Below are positions 1 to 11,011 of a stretch of 64,000 nucleotides of DNA, piece after piece. Made by a program: the position numbers and the translations under genes. The stretch is from Magnolia sinica (taxonomy: Eukaryota > Streptophyta > Magnoliopsida > Magnoliales > Magnoliaceae): NCBI RefSeq assembly GCF_029962835.1, contig NC_080588.1, positions 49,831,001 to 49,895,000 of the forward strand, in the 5' to 3' direction. Each line of letters begins with the position of its first letter. Within the stretch, counting starts at the first letter, position 1. A model generated the notes under the pieces. It ran no database searches. It was not told the origin of the DNA and saw nothing but the letters and a program-made list of their open reading frames with translations.

Positions 1-942
1 CAAAGGTCTAGTTATCTTCGAGAAGTCCTGAATGAATTGTCGATAATAACCTGCCAAACTAAGAAAACTCCTTACCTCAGTAACCGAACCGGGCTGCTCT
101 TAGTCCTGAACTGTGGCTACCTTAGCAAGGTCCACAGCTATCCCTTCCTTGGACACCACATGTCCCAGGAACTTGACTTCTTCTTTCCTGAAGTCACACT
201 TCTTGTATTCTGCAAACAACTAGTTCTTCCTTAGAGTATCCAAGACTGCTCACAGGTGTTCCTCATGATCTTCCCGACTCTTGGAGTATATCAAGATGTC
301 ATCAATAAACATAATGACGAATCGGTAAAGAAACGGCCAAAATACCCTATTCATCAAGTCCATGAACACCACCGGAGCGTTCGTAAGGCCGAACGACATC
401 AGGAGGAACTCATAGTACCCAAAACTAGTCCAGAAAGTCATCTTCTGCACATCCTCATCCCTGACGCACAACTGATGATACCCTGACTGTAGATCGATCT
501 TCGAAAAATACTGTGCCCCTTTCAACTGATCGAATAGATCATCTATCCTGGGCAAGGGATACTTGTTCTTCACCATCACTTGGTTCAACCTGTAATCAAT
601 ACACAATCGCAGTCAACCGTCCTTCTTCTTTACAAATAACACGGGTGCTCCCCAAGGAGACACACTCGGCCGTATGAAGCCAGCATCTAATAGATCGTCA
701 ATCTGTTTCCTCAGTTCCTCCATCTCACATGGAGCTATACGATAAGTCGGAAGAGATATTGGTGTCGCACTGGGCACAAGGTCAATAGTGAAGTCGATCT
801 CGCGCTGAGGAGGTAGTCCAGGTATCTTACTGAACACGTCCTCAAACTCTTGAACCACTAGTGTGTCTTCAAGTACCGGGCCGTCAACATTCTTCAGTAA
901 GGAAGCATAACAAAGAACTCGAAAAGGGCAACTGACCTGCAC
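1..942 (-). pseudogene. Ty3 reverse transcriptase, broken (E1 pol)
   Basis: Would copy element RNA into cDNA. On the minus strand, 942-613 holds the region between protease and RT and the first RT block ending in VKKKDG. One in-frame TGA follows, then 606-250 carries C-I-D-Y-R, the [10 protein letters not shown] block, FGLTNAP and the catalytic F-I-D-D motif (FIDDILIYS), all intact. Below 250 the same frame continues through at least three stops (TGA after the EEHL block, then two TAA), with readable FLGHVVSKEGI and AGYYRQFIQDFS blocks up to the window edge. So RT motifs are conserved but nonsense mutations make it a pseudogene. RNase H and integrase would lie left of base 1. Confidence 0.92.
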
Positions 943-982
943 GGGAAACGTAAAGGGTATGCCTCAGGCCCGTGAGTTGTCA

Positions 983-1330
983 CTAGTCGGGTCTCCCAGT
1001 TAATCTCGGCCTCACTTCAGTCAGCCAATCTATACCAAGGATGACGTCAAAATGGTATATCGTGGTGACAATCAGGTCAATGTATATCATCCTACTCCCT
1101 AGATCTATCAAGCAACCCTCACACATTTTTGTGGCATCTGTAAAAGTCCCTAGTGCTGCGATAACTAGCACCCCAACCATCGGAGTCGTCTTTAACCCGA
1201 AGCACTGGACTGCAAAACATGATATCATGGATATAGTGGATCCCGTATCCACCAACAAAAATATAGGGGTACCTTCAATGTGGGTGGTGAGCTCGAAGGT
1301 CAAAGGTACAGTAACTGTAGAATCAGGCAC
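983..1330 (-). pseudogene. Retropepsin-type aspartic protease (E1)
   Basis: Cleaves the gag-pol polyprotein. The minus-strand frame has the catalytic V-D-T-G-S-T motif near the start, and a C-terminal F-D-V-I-L-G-I-D-W-L block typical of Ty3 pepsin-like proteases of the Tekay/Del type. It ends at a stop just before the RT linker, where functional relatives read straight through, so the polyprotein is interrupted. The catalytic aspartate is intact. The start at 1330 is only the first ATG in the open frame; the real protein would be fused to gag upstream. Confidence 0.88.
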
Positions 1331-1344
1331 CTCTGCTGTAAGTG

Positions 1345-2631
1345 CATGGATGCACGCCTGCTAGATGAGTTACGGGTGGTCGGAAGGATGGATGAGTTAG
1401 TACTTAGCATAGAGGTGGTGCTGATATAACCTGAGAAAGCTGGCGGTTGATCCTCTGGGGTGGTGAGAAACCGCTATCCCTCATCCTAGTGAAACAATTT
1501 ACCTCCGTGTGGCCAGGCCTCTTGCAGTAGGCACACCACATCAAGTCGCCTCACAGGGGCAGGTGAAGTCGTCAACCTCGGCGGTGAATCTACCCGTGGC
1601 CTCTTCCCAAGGAATGGTCTGCTCTGAATCTCTTGTTGCGGCCTAGGAGCCATCGGTGCTCGCATACGGGACTACCTGTCCCCGTCTTGCTCAGCTCTTA
1701 TGGACATGCTCACTAGCTCAACATAGCTAGGTATGCTAGCGCAGCACATCTTCGAGCGAATATCTGGTCACAGGCCCTAAGAAAAATGCCACATACGCAT
1801 CAGCTCATCTACCAGAATCAATGGGGCGTACCTATCCAACTCTGTAAACCTATTCTCATACTCTGTCACCATCATCCCTCCCTGTCGGAGGCAAAGGAAC
1901 TCACTCTCCTTCTCGTGGTAATAGGTGACGGGATAGTATTTCTCGTGGAAGTAGGTCTCAAAATCTACTCACGTTCATATTTGTCTGACCGCAACAGTAT
2001 GGAGGACACTATCCCACCATAAGCTGGCCTCCTTCTCGAACATGAAGGTGACCAACTCCACCTGCTCGGGCTCCGTGCAGTGCAGCAGCTTTAGCAGCTT
2101 AGAGATGCGGTCAAGCCAATACTCGGCCTCCTTGAGTCTGTGAGTACCCGCAAAGGTGGGGGGCCGTAAGCACTGGAATCATTCAAGGTGGCCGCTGGCA
2201 CCTGCATTCCCAGCAGGGGGTGTAAATGGAGCATGCGGAGCCACACCCCTGCTCTCGGTAAAAATCCCTGCCATGGTGGTCAAAAATTGTTGTTGCTGCT
2301 GTGCCTGTTGATGCTGCTGTTGTGCCTGCTGCTGCTGCTGCTGTACCTATTGCTGTTGCATCAACAACATCATCTGCTCCAACCTATAAGTAGGGGGAGC
2401 CGACTGAGGTACAGATGGTGTCAAAGAAGACACAAGGTTCTGCTCTGGAACCGGTGGCACAACAGGTGTAGGCCCATTGGAGGGGCCAGAGGCCGGTTAA
2501 AAATTCGGCATGATGTCAGAGGGAGACGGGCCCAAACTGGGGTCCGTAGGGCTATCGCTTAGGGGAGGTGCCCCGTCAGACGAATCGCCAAGAGTGAACT
2601 GTGCTGTACTCCACGCGGCCTTAGGTGGCAT
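1345..2631 (-). pseudogene. Ty3 gag (capsid/nucleocapsid), broken (E1)
   Basis: Forms the virus-like particle and binds RNA. The chosen start is the ATG at 2631 (MPPK...), a common opening for plant Ty3 gag. A serine/proline-rich N-terminus follows, then a glutamine-rich stretch from CAG/CAA repeats (about 2285-2365). The capsid core (about 2160-1990) contains P-P-T-F-A-G-T and an E-A-S-L-W-W-D block. A CCHC zinc knuckle, C-x2-C-x4-H-x4-C, lies at 1494-1535. Breaks: TAA at 2497-2499, a TAG within the glutamine tract and further frame changes near 1970. The leucine-rich ORF on the plus strand here is just the complement of the glutamine repeats. Confidence 0.85.
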
Positions 2632-2946
2632 TCTCTATATACAACATAGGGTGCAACCCAGGTCAGATTCAACATGCCCACAACCTAAACCACACAACAT
2701 TTACACACAGTTTAGAGAAACTTCATGCATTTTATTTACTAAAATTGTCACAATACATGAAATACACATTACATGAATCATGACAGGAAACGCATATGAG
2801 CTATTACAAGCAAGGCTATAAACAGTATAACAAAATACCAAACACAAACACATTTCCTACCTACCATACTACTAGACCCATCAACATTAAAACGCAAACA
2901 TTCTAAAATAGCAACAAAATAAACTACAAGGTGACGGCATGGATGA
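2632..2946 (-). other. Spacer between accessory ORF and gag (E1)
   Basis: About 315 bp between the stop of the accessory ORF and the gag ATG. It is A-rich on the plus strand (T-rich in the element's sense). No ORF or motif was recognised. Confidence 0.5.
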
Positions 2947-4308
2947 CTAGACATCCGAGTCTGGCGATGGAGGAGGGGCGCCCTTATCCTGTAGGCAGCA
3001 CAGGATAGTCTTCAAGGTGCGAGTCACCTTCTTAAACTTGTGCTTCACGAGGGCCCAGGTATCAATGATCTCCTGTCGCAGGGCAGCCTGGCCCTCCTCA
3101 AGTTGAGCTAAGCGGGCTTCCCCAGCAGCCTGATCAGTGTCATGCCCCAGTGCCGTAGGAGGGGAGCTCTCCTCTGTGTCCTGGGCCTCCTCTTCTTCTT
3201 GTTCCCCCTCTATCTCCTTACTACTTCCTCCCTCACTTTCTTCCTCTAGATCAATACTTTCCTCCCCCTCACTATCGGACTCCTCCCCATACTCGTTGAG
3301 TCGGGCTTAACGTTAGCGAGGGTCGATCCCCATGTTGTTAAGCGTAGCGTCGTTTATGTACCGGATCAGCGCAATAGCATCCATGTTAAGTCTATAGCGA
3401 CCTCTCGAGCAATCTTACATACCAGCGGGTCAAACGGGAGTGAGACGTAGTTCCTGACAGAGTGCACGGTCTGAATTATCTAGAGTAGGGCGAACGTGGG
3501 TAGGCACAACTTGTCCCCATGTCCAACCCTGTACAAGAAGTCTACCATCAAACGAGTGCATTCAGTGCGGTTGCCCCACCATGGATACACATTGTACATG
3601 AAAATGTGGTGAAGCAAACGGAAGTCATTTGTCAATCTCATCGATGGGAGGTAATTTCCTCACGTCCAGGGAGCCAATCGACCACAATGGTATCGTGTCC
3701 GGCGATCTCTTTCTCGCGCACTCTTTAAAAAATTCTCATTGGCGTGTACCTCACCACGTGGAATCCCTATAATCTAGGCTACCAGATCCACATTGACTGT
3801 GTGCTCCCGCCTCCCTACTTAAACAGTGAACTGGAGAGGCTCCAGTGATGGGTCTCGGATATGGGCGTAGAAAGCACGAACCGTATTCTCACAAGCACGA
3901 GACTTACCTTCAAACATGGGACCCCAGTCAACATCCACCAAGCGGTCCATAATCGAGTGTAGCCTAAACAACTTCTCATCTACGTGAGCTTCAAGTACAA
4001 CCCCACGGCCACCAAACTGACTGTATTCAAAGCCTATCGGTAGCGCTCTCTCGATTGGGGTTTGGGGATAGGTCTCGCTTCGACCTGTGCTCACGGGTGG
4101 TGCTTGTGCTCGCCTCTACGGCCGCTCTCCTCCTTGGACGGGTTGGGCAACTAGGCCCGACTTCATCCGTAGGAGCCCAATTCCTTCCCATGAAAGAAAG
4201 GAAGGTGAAAATAGAGAAGATGGTCGTAACAAGCTCGAATAGAGCCATTGGAGTGGAATGATAGGTGGAAAAAGGATGGGTTGTTAAACTTAAAGGTATG
4301 TGAGACAC
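2947..4308 (-). pseudogene. Accessory ORF upstream of gag, 'putative plant transposon protein'-like (E1)
   Basis: A decayed ORF of roughly 450 codons lies between the primer site and gag, in the same orientation. In order it encodes: a basic Arg/Ser/Thr-rich N-terminus (about 4200-4030); a segment with D-W-G-P-M-F and V-R-A-F-Y-A-H-I (about 3960-3850); a segment with N-V-Y-P-W-W-G-N-R-T-E and F-L-Y-R-V-G-H-G (about 3610-3500), then L-P-F-D-P-L-V near 3430; and a very acidic Glu/Ser tail (about 3300-3150) before a TAG at 2947-2949. This layout matches, from memory, the plant protein family labelled putative plant transposon protein (PF20167, I believe). A frame change near 4030-4090 and several in-frame stops break it. 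Function is unknown. Confidence 0.7.
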
Positions 4309-5033
4309 AAAGGAGGGGTCTGTGCACTCAAATCGAAGGAAAAGAGAGAGATAGGAGGGTTTTTATGGGAAACAGTGGAGGGGTATATGTGTTGAAGGAA
4401 AATGATGAAATGGGTGGATGGAGGGAAGATTTGAGAGAGAAACAACGGTTTTTGAGGAAATAGGAGAGCTTGGAAGGGTGTAGGGAAGGAAAAGAGGGGA
4501 AAGAGAAAGAAATAGGGGTCCCCACGTGATTTGGTGGGCCCCACACATGTTTATGGGTCTGCCCGACGGCTGTCCGCAGTGGCCCGACAGGCCCGGCCGA
4601 ACCTGACCGCGATCCTCTGGACCAAGCGCGGTACCGCTGTGGTGGGCGGTGGCCACCCCCCTCCCGGGGTGCTAATGGTGCACAGGGTCCACAGTGGGTC
4701 CCCCCGAATTGCGCCGATTTGGCCCCGTCTCTGTTTTGAGTCATTTCGGGTTCCCACTCGCGTATATTCACAAAATTTCAATTTGTTAAGTGCGGGGCCT
4801 ACGAAAGTTTCATCTAAACCAGTCCATTGACGGTTTAGAATGGTGTTGGGATCATTTCACGTGGTCAGGAAAGCCTACGTGTCCAATTACTATAGTCTGT
4901 TTCGGTCAATTTTGCCATTTGGCAAAATGGGAATCCTAGGTCTGTTTCTACGTTTCCTCGCACCCTCCTACGTTGAATTTGCGTTAGCGTATGTCATGTG
5001 ACCATAACCCAGGTCTAGTTTAATCTAAATCAT
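4309..5033 (-). other. 5' untranslated leader of E1
   Basis: Lies between the primer-binding site and the accessory ORF. It is GC-rich at 4550-4720 and contains only overlapping short frames with no recognisable domain. I read it as untranslated leader. Confidence 0.5.
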
Positions 5034-5045
5034 GCTCTAATACCA
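5034..5045 (-). other. Primer-binding site, initiator-Met tRNA (E1)
   Basis: The minus strand reads TGGTATTAGAGC, one mismatch from the plant initiator-Met tRNA complement TGGTATCAGAGC. It sits directly inside the LTR end and fixes the element's orientation. Confidence 0.85.
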
Positions 5046-5929
5046 ACTTATAACGCCCGAAAAATCGGGGGTCGAGTAGAAGTTCAACTCCCGAGTTCCA
5101 ACGCATCACTTATGCAACATATTTAATGATGGTTAAATGTTGTCTATATTAGTGCATAAAACATGAGTAAAATTAAGCTAAATCAGCAAAACATAATCCA
5201 GGGATAGTTGCAATACACAAGCGGAAGACTTACTTAAAAATTTAAAACTTTCTAAATCAGTATAAGTCCCCAAAGTATGTATGCATTGCCAGGTCAATAA
5301 TTACATGTATTGTTTCAAAATACAAAATGTCAAACAAATGTAATAGTCCACTACAAGTATAACCCTGAAGCCCCGCCGATCAGAACTGTATATGTAAACC
5401 CGCCTGAATACTGCATATATAAGAAAGCATCCTCATCGTCTGCGAAGTCCGCCTCTGCCTCATCAGTCTGGTCCCCATTTGTAACTAAGATAGAGTCTGG
5501 TTGGTGTTTAAAACACCATCCCATAACGTGGGAGTGAGTGATCAACTCAGTAGAATAATAAATCAAAGGTCAACATGTTATCAATTCAGTCAAGCAGTAA
5601 TGATAAAGCAATACAATCAAACATCCCTAAGTACTCTGATTAATGTAGGAATGATATGTATAAATGATGCATGCCCTCACTTGTACTCCCTCAGCGATCT
5701 TCATCTAACTGTCGCGCATGTCAGTCACTACCTCATGCTCTCTACACAACACTAAACAGCACATACAATGCGGTGCATGAGTATGATTACCAAGTTCTTA
5801 TTAGCCCTTTTCGTACAGTAGGATTGGGAAGCTAAGGTACCTTCCTTATATCAATTCCCAAACGATGATCCATTCTAGGGTCGTTAATCCTAGTAAATCT
5901 CATACGATGTTACGGTTCTAGTTCGCTAC

Positions 5930-6205
5930 AAAGGGCTCGTCACCTTATCAGTGATGGCCTAGTTTGTACTCTTGTTGCTATGGAAAGGCTCGTCGTCTCA
6001 ACGCAGTCTTAACATACACTCGAGGTCACTACAAAGGGCTCGTCACCTTATCAATGTAGGCCGTCAACTTGAATACAATGTCCCATACCACCATATTCGG
6101 CTCATGGGGCTATGTTGCTCACTAGACACTACGGGGAGGCTCGTTACCCCAGCGTAGTCCGACAGTTCGACCAAGGTGTCCCATACCACCATGCCCGGCT
6201 CATGA
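5930..6205 (+). repeat. Degenerate repeats in E1 LTR (GGCTCGT and TCCCATACCACCAT)
   Basis: GGGCTCGTCACCTTATCA occurs twice (about 5933 and 6036), with related GGCTCGTCGTCTCAACGC and GGCTCGTTACCCCAGCG. TCCCATACCACCAT followed by CGGCTCATG occurs twice (about 6081 and 6179), and again in block Y near 22,884. The shared motif suggests that E1 and block Y have related LTRs. Confidence 0.65.
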
Positions 6206-6756
6206 GTCTTAGCAGATCGAGGTACCAAGGTTAAAGGAATTTTCACTAGTGAGTTTGGTACCTTAGATTCAAACAGTAGCATCCATACATGGTGAACATA
6301 CATCGGGTCAATCGGGTTACTTGACAAGCTCGACCGGTACGAGCGCACATCGAATTGACCGACATGGAGTGCACGAGCACTCCATTTGGCCTAACCACTG
6401 TCGACAACCGAAGTACGGCTCGGACTCATCGAACACGTCCTGTGGGGCGAAAACAACCTCAGCCACCAAATCAGGGCCTGTTACCAATTGCTTGCACTAT
6501 ATTATAGTCCCAAACATATCCAATTCCAACAAGTATTCGTATGAAATAGTCAAAACAATAATAAACTTATAATTCCAATCCTACAACCATTTGAGCATGT
6601 TATGAAGTACAACATACACGGATTCACACATGCGCATTTCATAAGTAAAACAGATAATATAATATAAATTGCATGGAGGAAATTGTACACATAGTCGAGG
6701 TAGTTGAGAATCTTATCTCAATACTCATATAAAGTACCTGATGCTAAGTACTTGCC

Positions 6757-7170
6757 CATTCAGATATTTTTACGAACACTTAGACTACGCCTTTTTAACA
6801 TACACAACGTATGTTGATTATAATGTATATTAGGGCAAAACCTTTCACCAAGGGGTTGCCGCCTATACAACAATCATATGCCCACCACAATTTGTCATGG
6901 CGAGCATGAATGCAAATCCTCCACTCATTCAGACATTTTCACAAACACCTAGGCTACACATTATAACATACACGACGTATGTTGGGATAACATGTATTTG
7001 GGCAAATCCTTTCATCAAGGAGTTGTTACACATACAACTTGCATATATACATGGTAATTAATCATGGCAAACATAATTTCAAATTCCATACATATACGAT
7101 CATTTCTACAAACACACGGATTACAATATACCCAACATAGTTCATATATATACGTAAAGCAAAACAGACA
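6757..7170 (+). repeat. About 168-bp tandem repeat, 2.5 copies, in E1 LTR
   Basis: Units begin CATTCAGA..TTTT.AC.AACAC and include ACGTATGTTG and GGGCAAA.CCTTTCA. Corresponding points fall at 6757 and 6926 (169 bp), and 6934 and 7101 (167 bp). The third copy is truncated and more diverged. Confidence 0.75.
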
Positions 7171-7610
7171 TCGCATTTGGCATGTGAAATGGCACCCATG
7201 TCAGTAATAAATCATTAACTGACATTGAAAGCTTTGAAAACCATAACCTAAATGTATATAGTCCACACCTTACGTCGATAAATGCGTAACAGACTCAGTT
7301 TAACCACTAAGTCTTTATCTACGGCACCACAACAACCTATATTAGGGAATAGGTTAGCTATTTCATCTATTACACTAGTTGAAAACCATAAAATAGGTTA
7401 GGGTTAGGATTCCTTACCCAAGTACGATGTTGAAAATGCCGGTATAGCGATACAAATGGGGTGGTTGAGTGCGTGGAGTAGCGAGATCGAATCCCAGGAA
7501 GAATCGCCAACTCACTCTCTCACTTTCTCTCCTTTCTCTTCTCTTTTCTCTCCTCTCTCCCCTAGGGTTTCTCAAATTCGTATGAGGTGAGAGAGAGAGG
7601 GTTTAAGGTC

Positions 7611-7620
7611 CTTATATAGG
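7611..7620 (-). promoter_or_regulatory. LTR TATA box (E1)
   Basis: The minus strand reads CCTATATAAG, followed downstream by a CT-rich leader (about 7590-7500). Solo LTR copy A has a very similar box (CTATATAAGG at 15,493). This is probably the RNA polymerase II promoter of the LTR. Confidence 0.6.
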
Positions 7621-9689
7621 CCCAGAACTGATGGAAATAGCCTCAGGGCCAATGTATACTTAGGTTATATCCAAAGGGCGTTTGTTTTAGCCCAACGGAG
7701 AACTTCTGGTGGCCTCTTTTTCATGTTCGATCGGACTTAAGCTTCCTGACCATGGATCTAGGTCAAGCTGAGTTTTCATTCTGATCGGGTTTACAGATCA
7801 TCCGTGGCAGACCAGTTTCAGTTCAATGGTCACGGTCACTCGATCAGGGCCACAAGTATATGGCCATGTATGAGACATTTTTCCTGATCCGAGGGTGTAT
7901 TTGGGTCAGATTCTGATGGTCTAAATCCTTATATTTATCCCGCAAGTGACACAACTCAGATTACTTAAATTCGGATTTCATTTCTAAAGACCTTCACGTT
8001 TCTCACACACTTTCCTCCAGGCTCAAGTTGTGTATTTCTAGACACAATTAAGACTTGATTTCTGAAGGCGTTGTCAAGTCCAGTAATGCGGTCATAACTA
8101 TATAGTTTTGCGATTGTCGGACTTTTAACGTATGGTCCAGGTCCGATACAGAATTTTGGTGTGCTCCCGAGAGCAACTAGGTTTAGGGATGGATTCTAGA
8201 TTTCAAGGTAACGTAGCATCAATGATACTGCATAGTTTGGGTCTTATAGATCATATTTAAAGTGATTAGTGCTAATTTCACAAGTACTCTAGTTTAGCAC
8301 TTGTTAATATTAACCTAATTTCTAAAGGTTTTGGTCCCAGGTGATTTCTGCCTGAGGTGGTACTCGGGTCCTTATACGGATTTTTCCAAGAGGTTACATG
8401 ACACCATAAACCTCTTGTGGAATTTGAAACAGAAGCCTAAAATAGTATCTCTTAAATGAGAACCATTTTTAAAGTTCAATTAATAGCTAAATCCAAAATA
8501 GAAAAAAGGATAGGGAAAAAAAATAGAATCCTATAAGATTAAAAAACCAAAAAAGAACAAAACATAACAGAGTTATGATATTTATATAGAAACACATTAA
8601 TAGAATCCAGAAAACCATTGAAGCCTGTCAACTCTGCATTCTCTAATAGGTTATTAGATGCTTGTGTTGGACACTAATCAATGCTTTTTCTGAGAAATCT
8701 AGAAATAAATTCGGTTTTTAGAAATAATGCTGAATTTTTACAACTGTGATTACATGAATGAATGTGTGATTTCATTCAAATTACCCATAATACTTGCACA
8801 AAAAGGGCTTCATATTCCAACAGAATAAAGAAGAAAGCGGATAAAACACACCAACAGGCTACAACGCAGTAACAAGAATGCAACGAAGCAATGAATCTTT
8901 TTGTTGAGGAAAAAATCCACATAATCAAGAAGGAAAGAAAGGATGGGAAAGATTCAGAAGTATACAATAGAGAATAAAGAACAAAACACCACCTCTACGA
9001 ATCATATTCAGACAAGAGTAAACTACGAAATGAGTTTGCCATAGAAAGTATACACAGAATCATGTACATCAATCCATACTGGAAGGACCCCACCATGAAT
9101 GGAGTATAGCCTTAATCTGTTCATCAAATGTATAATGTCCAACCACAATGGGGTCCATGATTTGTGGACAATCTGGATTGTCGTACATGTATGAAATGTG
9201 TATTGCAGGTGTGTTGCCAACACTCTGCTGTAAGTGTAGATCTACAAGCTAAATCTCGATAGTGCCATAATAACAAACACAAAACCATCAATTTAAAAGA
9301 TCTACTAAGTTAAATGAATGAACTAGAGCTAATACATGGAACATAAATCAGATCTGATCTGTGAAGCACAGAAAGCTATAAATCAGAGAAACAAAGGCAA
9401 TCATAGATCCGGAAAACATTAGAAAAAAATAATCTAGTGGAATGAAATCGATATAGCTAGATCCAATGCTTCTAAGAAGCTTCTGAGCCAGATATATAAG
9501 TCTTAACATATCTAGATCCGGATCTATGGCTTAAAAACACAGATCGGCAAAGAAAACAGCATAAAACGCGGAAATTCAAAGTAAAGACAAAAATAAGAAC
9601 AAATCAAATATCCACCATTGAAAAGAACAAACTCAAAATGGTAACCCGGTCATTGTAGCCCATCTCTGCTCTGAATATCAATCCGAAAA

Positions 9690-9893
9690 CCCCCAAATTT
9701 GGAAACCTCTAAATCCAAAAACCTCTAAATTCAAAAACCCCCAAATTTGAAAACCCGTAAATCCAAAAACCTCCAAATTCAAAAACCCCCAAATTTAGAA
9801 ACCCCTAAATCCAAAAACCTCCAAATTCGAAAACCCCCAAATTTGAAAACCCCTAAATCCAAAAAAACCTCAAAATTCGAAAACCCCCAAATA
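9690..9893 (+). repeat. Hierarchical minisatellite, 16-bp subunit in 48-bp unit
   Basis: Unit starts fall at 9690, 9738, 9786, 9834 and 9884 (48, 48, 48, 50 bp). Each 48-bp unit is three 16-bp subunits: CCCCCAAATTTGGAAA, CCTCTAAATCCAAAAA and CCTCTAAATTCAAAAA types. One unit has a 2-bp insertion. Because 48 is divisible by three, a repetitive ORF appears, but I see no reason to call it a gene. Confidence 0.93.
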
Positions 9894-10143
9894 TATCAAC
9901 CTTTCGTTTTTGAATCAATGGCCTTAACATTACCATTGTTGTTACCTCTCAGCTGAGGAATAAACTAGAGTGGTTGGCCCTCCTTCGAGCTGCGATCTAG
10001 AATGAGAAAACCCTAGGCAAGTGGTTCACCAAAACCTTAGGGAGAGGGAGATGCATGCACTGTTAGAGGGAGAGGGAGGGAGAGATGGAGGAGAATGAGA
10101 GAGATGGAGCAGAGACAAGGAGGGAGAGAGAGGATTGGAAAAC

Positions 10144-10150
<7 letters not shown>

Positions 10151-10178
<28 letters not shown>
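10151..10178 (+). repeat. (GA)n microsatellite
   Basis: Fourteen perfect GA units, just upstream (in the minus sense) of the putative leader exon. The rest of 10,040-10,150 is GA-rich but imperfect. Confidence 0.95.
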
Positions 10179-10182
<4 letters not shown>

Positions 10183-10265
10183 ACCCGTTTTGGGCGCGGC
10201 ACTGTTTTGAGCGTGCGCCCAAAATTGGGCGACGTTTCGTGAGACGGACCGTGGACGGTCCTGAC

Positions 10266-10703
10266 AGGGGCTTCGTGGGACCCACCATGATGTATGTGTT
10301 GCATCCATGCCGTCCATCTCTTTTTACAGATCATTTTATGGTATAAGACTAAAAATGGGGTATATCCTGATCTCAAGTGGACCACATTACAGGAAACAGT
10401 GTTGAATGAGCGTCGACCATTAAAAATATTTTGGGGGCCATAAAAGTTTTAGATCAAGCTAATTTTTATTTTTTCCCTTCATCTAGGCCTATATGACCTA
10501 ATCAACATGTTGGATGTCAAATAAACAGTACAGTGGGCCTTAGGAGGATTTTAATGGTGGATATCCAATCATTATTGTTTTCATATGGTGTGGTCCACCT
10601 TATATTTATATCCCTCTCATTTTTAGGATTAAGCGATAAAATGATCTTTAAAAATGGATGACCAAAATGGATGAAACACATACATCATGGTGGGGCCCAC
10701 AGA
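10266..10703. mobile_element. MITE-like element with about 50-bp terminal inverted repeats
   Basis: The left end (10,266-10,315) reads GCTTCGTGGGACCCACCATG then ATGTATGTGTT and a CCGTCCAT block. The reverse complement of the right end (10,652-10,703) is the same with a few changes (GCTCTGTGGGCCCCACC...). The interior carries TTTAGATCAAGCT and AAATAAACAGTACAGTGGGCC blocks that recur at 12.1, 14.9, 17.9 and 35.4 kb. There is no coding capacity. I could not find a clear target duplication, so the class is unassigned. Confidence 0.6.
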
Positions 10704-11011
10704 GCACCGACCACCAGTCATGAGGCTGGTGGCTAGGAGAGTAGCCAATCCATTTCCCAATTTTGGCCGTAGATGGGGTAAGACAGACATGGATGTCCTG
10801 TCCGGAGCTTTGTGGGACCCACCATGATGTATTTTGTTTATCTATTCCATCCATTAATTTTAATAAATAATTTTAGTACATGATACCAAAAATAAAGTAG
10901 ATTAAAGGCCCAAGAGGACCACACCATAAGAAGCACATGTGATTTAATCTCCATGTTTCCTACTGTGCGGTCCACTTTAGCCCTCAATATACCTGATTTT
11001 TAGTTTCATGA
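10704..11011. repeat. Fragment of CCCACCATGATGTAT-type repeat
   Basis: A second copy of the same terminal block begins near 10,806 (TTTGTGGGACCCACCATGAT) but its partner end is not clear. No gene was seen. Confidence 0.45.

Larger units (their letters stand above)
1..8403 (-). mobile_element. Ty3 LTR retrotransposon, Tekay-like, 3' part outside window (element E1)
   Basis: Reading the minus strand from high to low coordinates gives: long LTR, initiator-Met primer-binding site, an accessory ORF, gag with a CCHC knuckle, aspartic protease, and reverse transcriptase continuing past base 1. This order (protease before RT, integrase not reached) is Ty3-type. The protease and the linker to RT resemble Tekay/Del chromoviruses. 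Every ORF carries stops or frameshifts, so it is a dead copy in this window. The outer LTR boundary at 8,403 is a best guess (minus-strand start TGTCATG); the other LTR lies beyond the window, so no target duplication can be checked. Confidence 0.85.
5048..8403 (-). repeat. 5' LTR of E1 (about 3.3 kb, outer end uncertain)
   Basis: The inner end is set by the primer site; the last bases include CCCGATTTTTCGGG, a small hairpin. A TATA box on the minus strand at 7611-7620 implies about 0.8 kb of U3 and 2.5 kb of R-U5. The block holds several internal repeats (see separate entries). The outer end is placed at minus-strand TGTCATGTAACC (8403), but no second LTR is available for comparison. Confidence 0.6.
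8404..10180 (-). other. Possible 5' leader exon and leader intron of a host gene (minus), truncated
   Basis: Read on the minus strand, about 10,180-9,945 is CT-rich leader-like DNA. A possible splice donor follows (CTGAGAGGTAACAAC, near 9,955). Then comes about 1.5 kb of T-rich DNA with repeated GATCTG/TAGATC words, a composition typical of long 5'-UTR introns of housekeeping genes such as polyubiquitin, EF1-alpha or actin. No coding exon follows before the E1 LTR at about 8,403, so either E1 inserted in the intron or this is a captured fragment. A GGGGTCC/CCACCATGA-type patch near 9,080-9,220 looks like a later insertion. This is inference from composition only. Confidence 0.35.

Noticed and set aside
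2188..2562. Leucine-rich plus-strand ORF that might look like a membrane protein
   Set aside because: It is the complement of the CAG/CAA glutamine tract of E1 gag.
9747..9956. Lys/Asn/Pro repeat protein
   Set aside because: Arises because the 48-bp minisatellite has no stop in one frame; no upstream gene context.
10026..10385. Overlapping ORFs across GA/CT microsatellites (also at 34,380-34,726 and 54,501-54,763)
   Set aside because: Low-complexity Ser-Leu or Arg-Glu repeats produced by dinucleotide runs; no gene structure.
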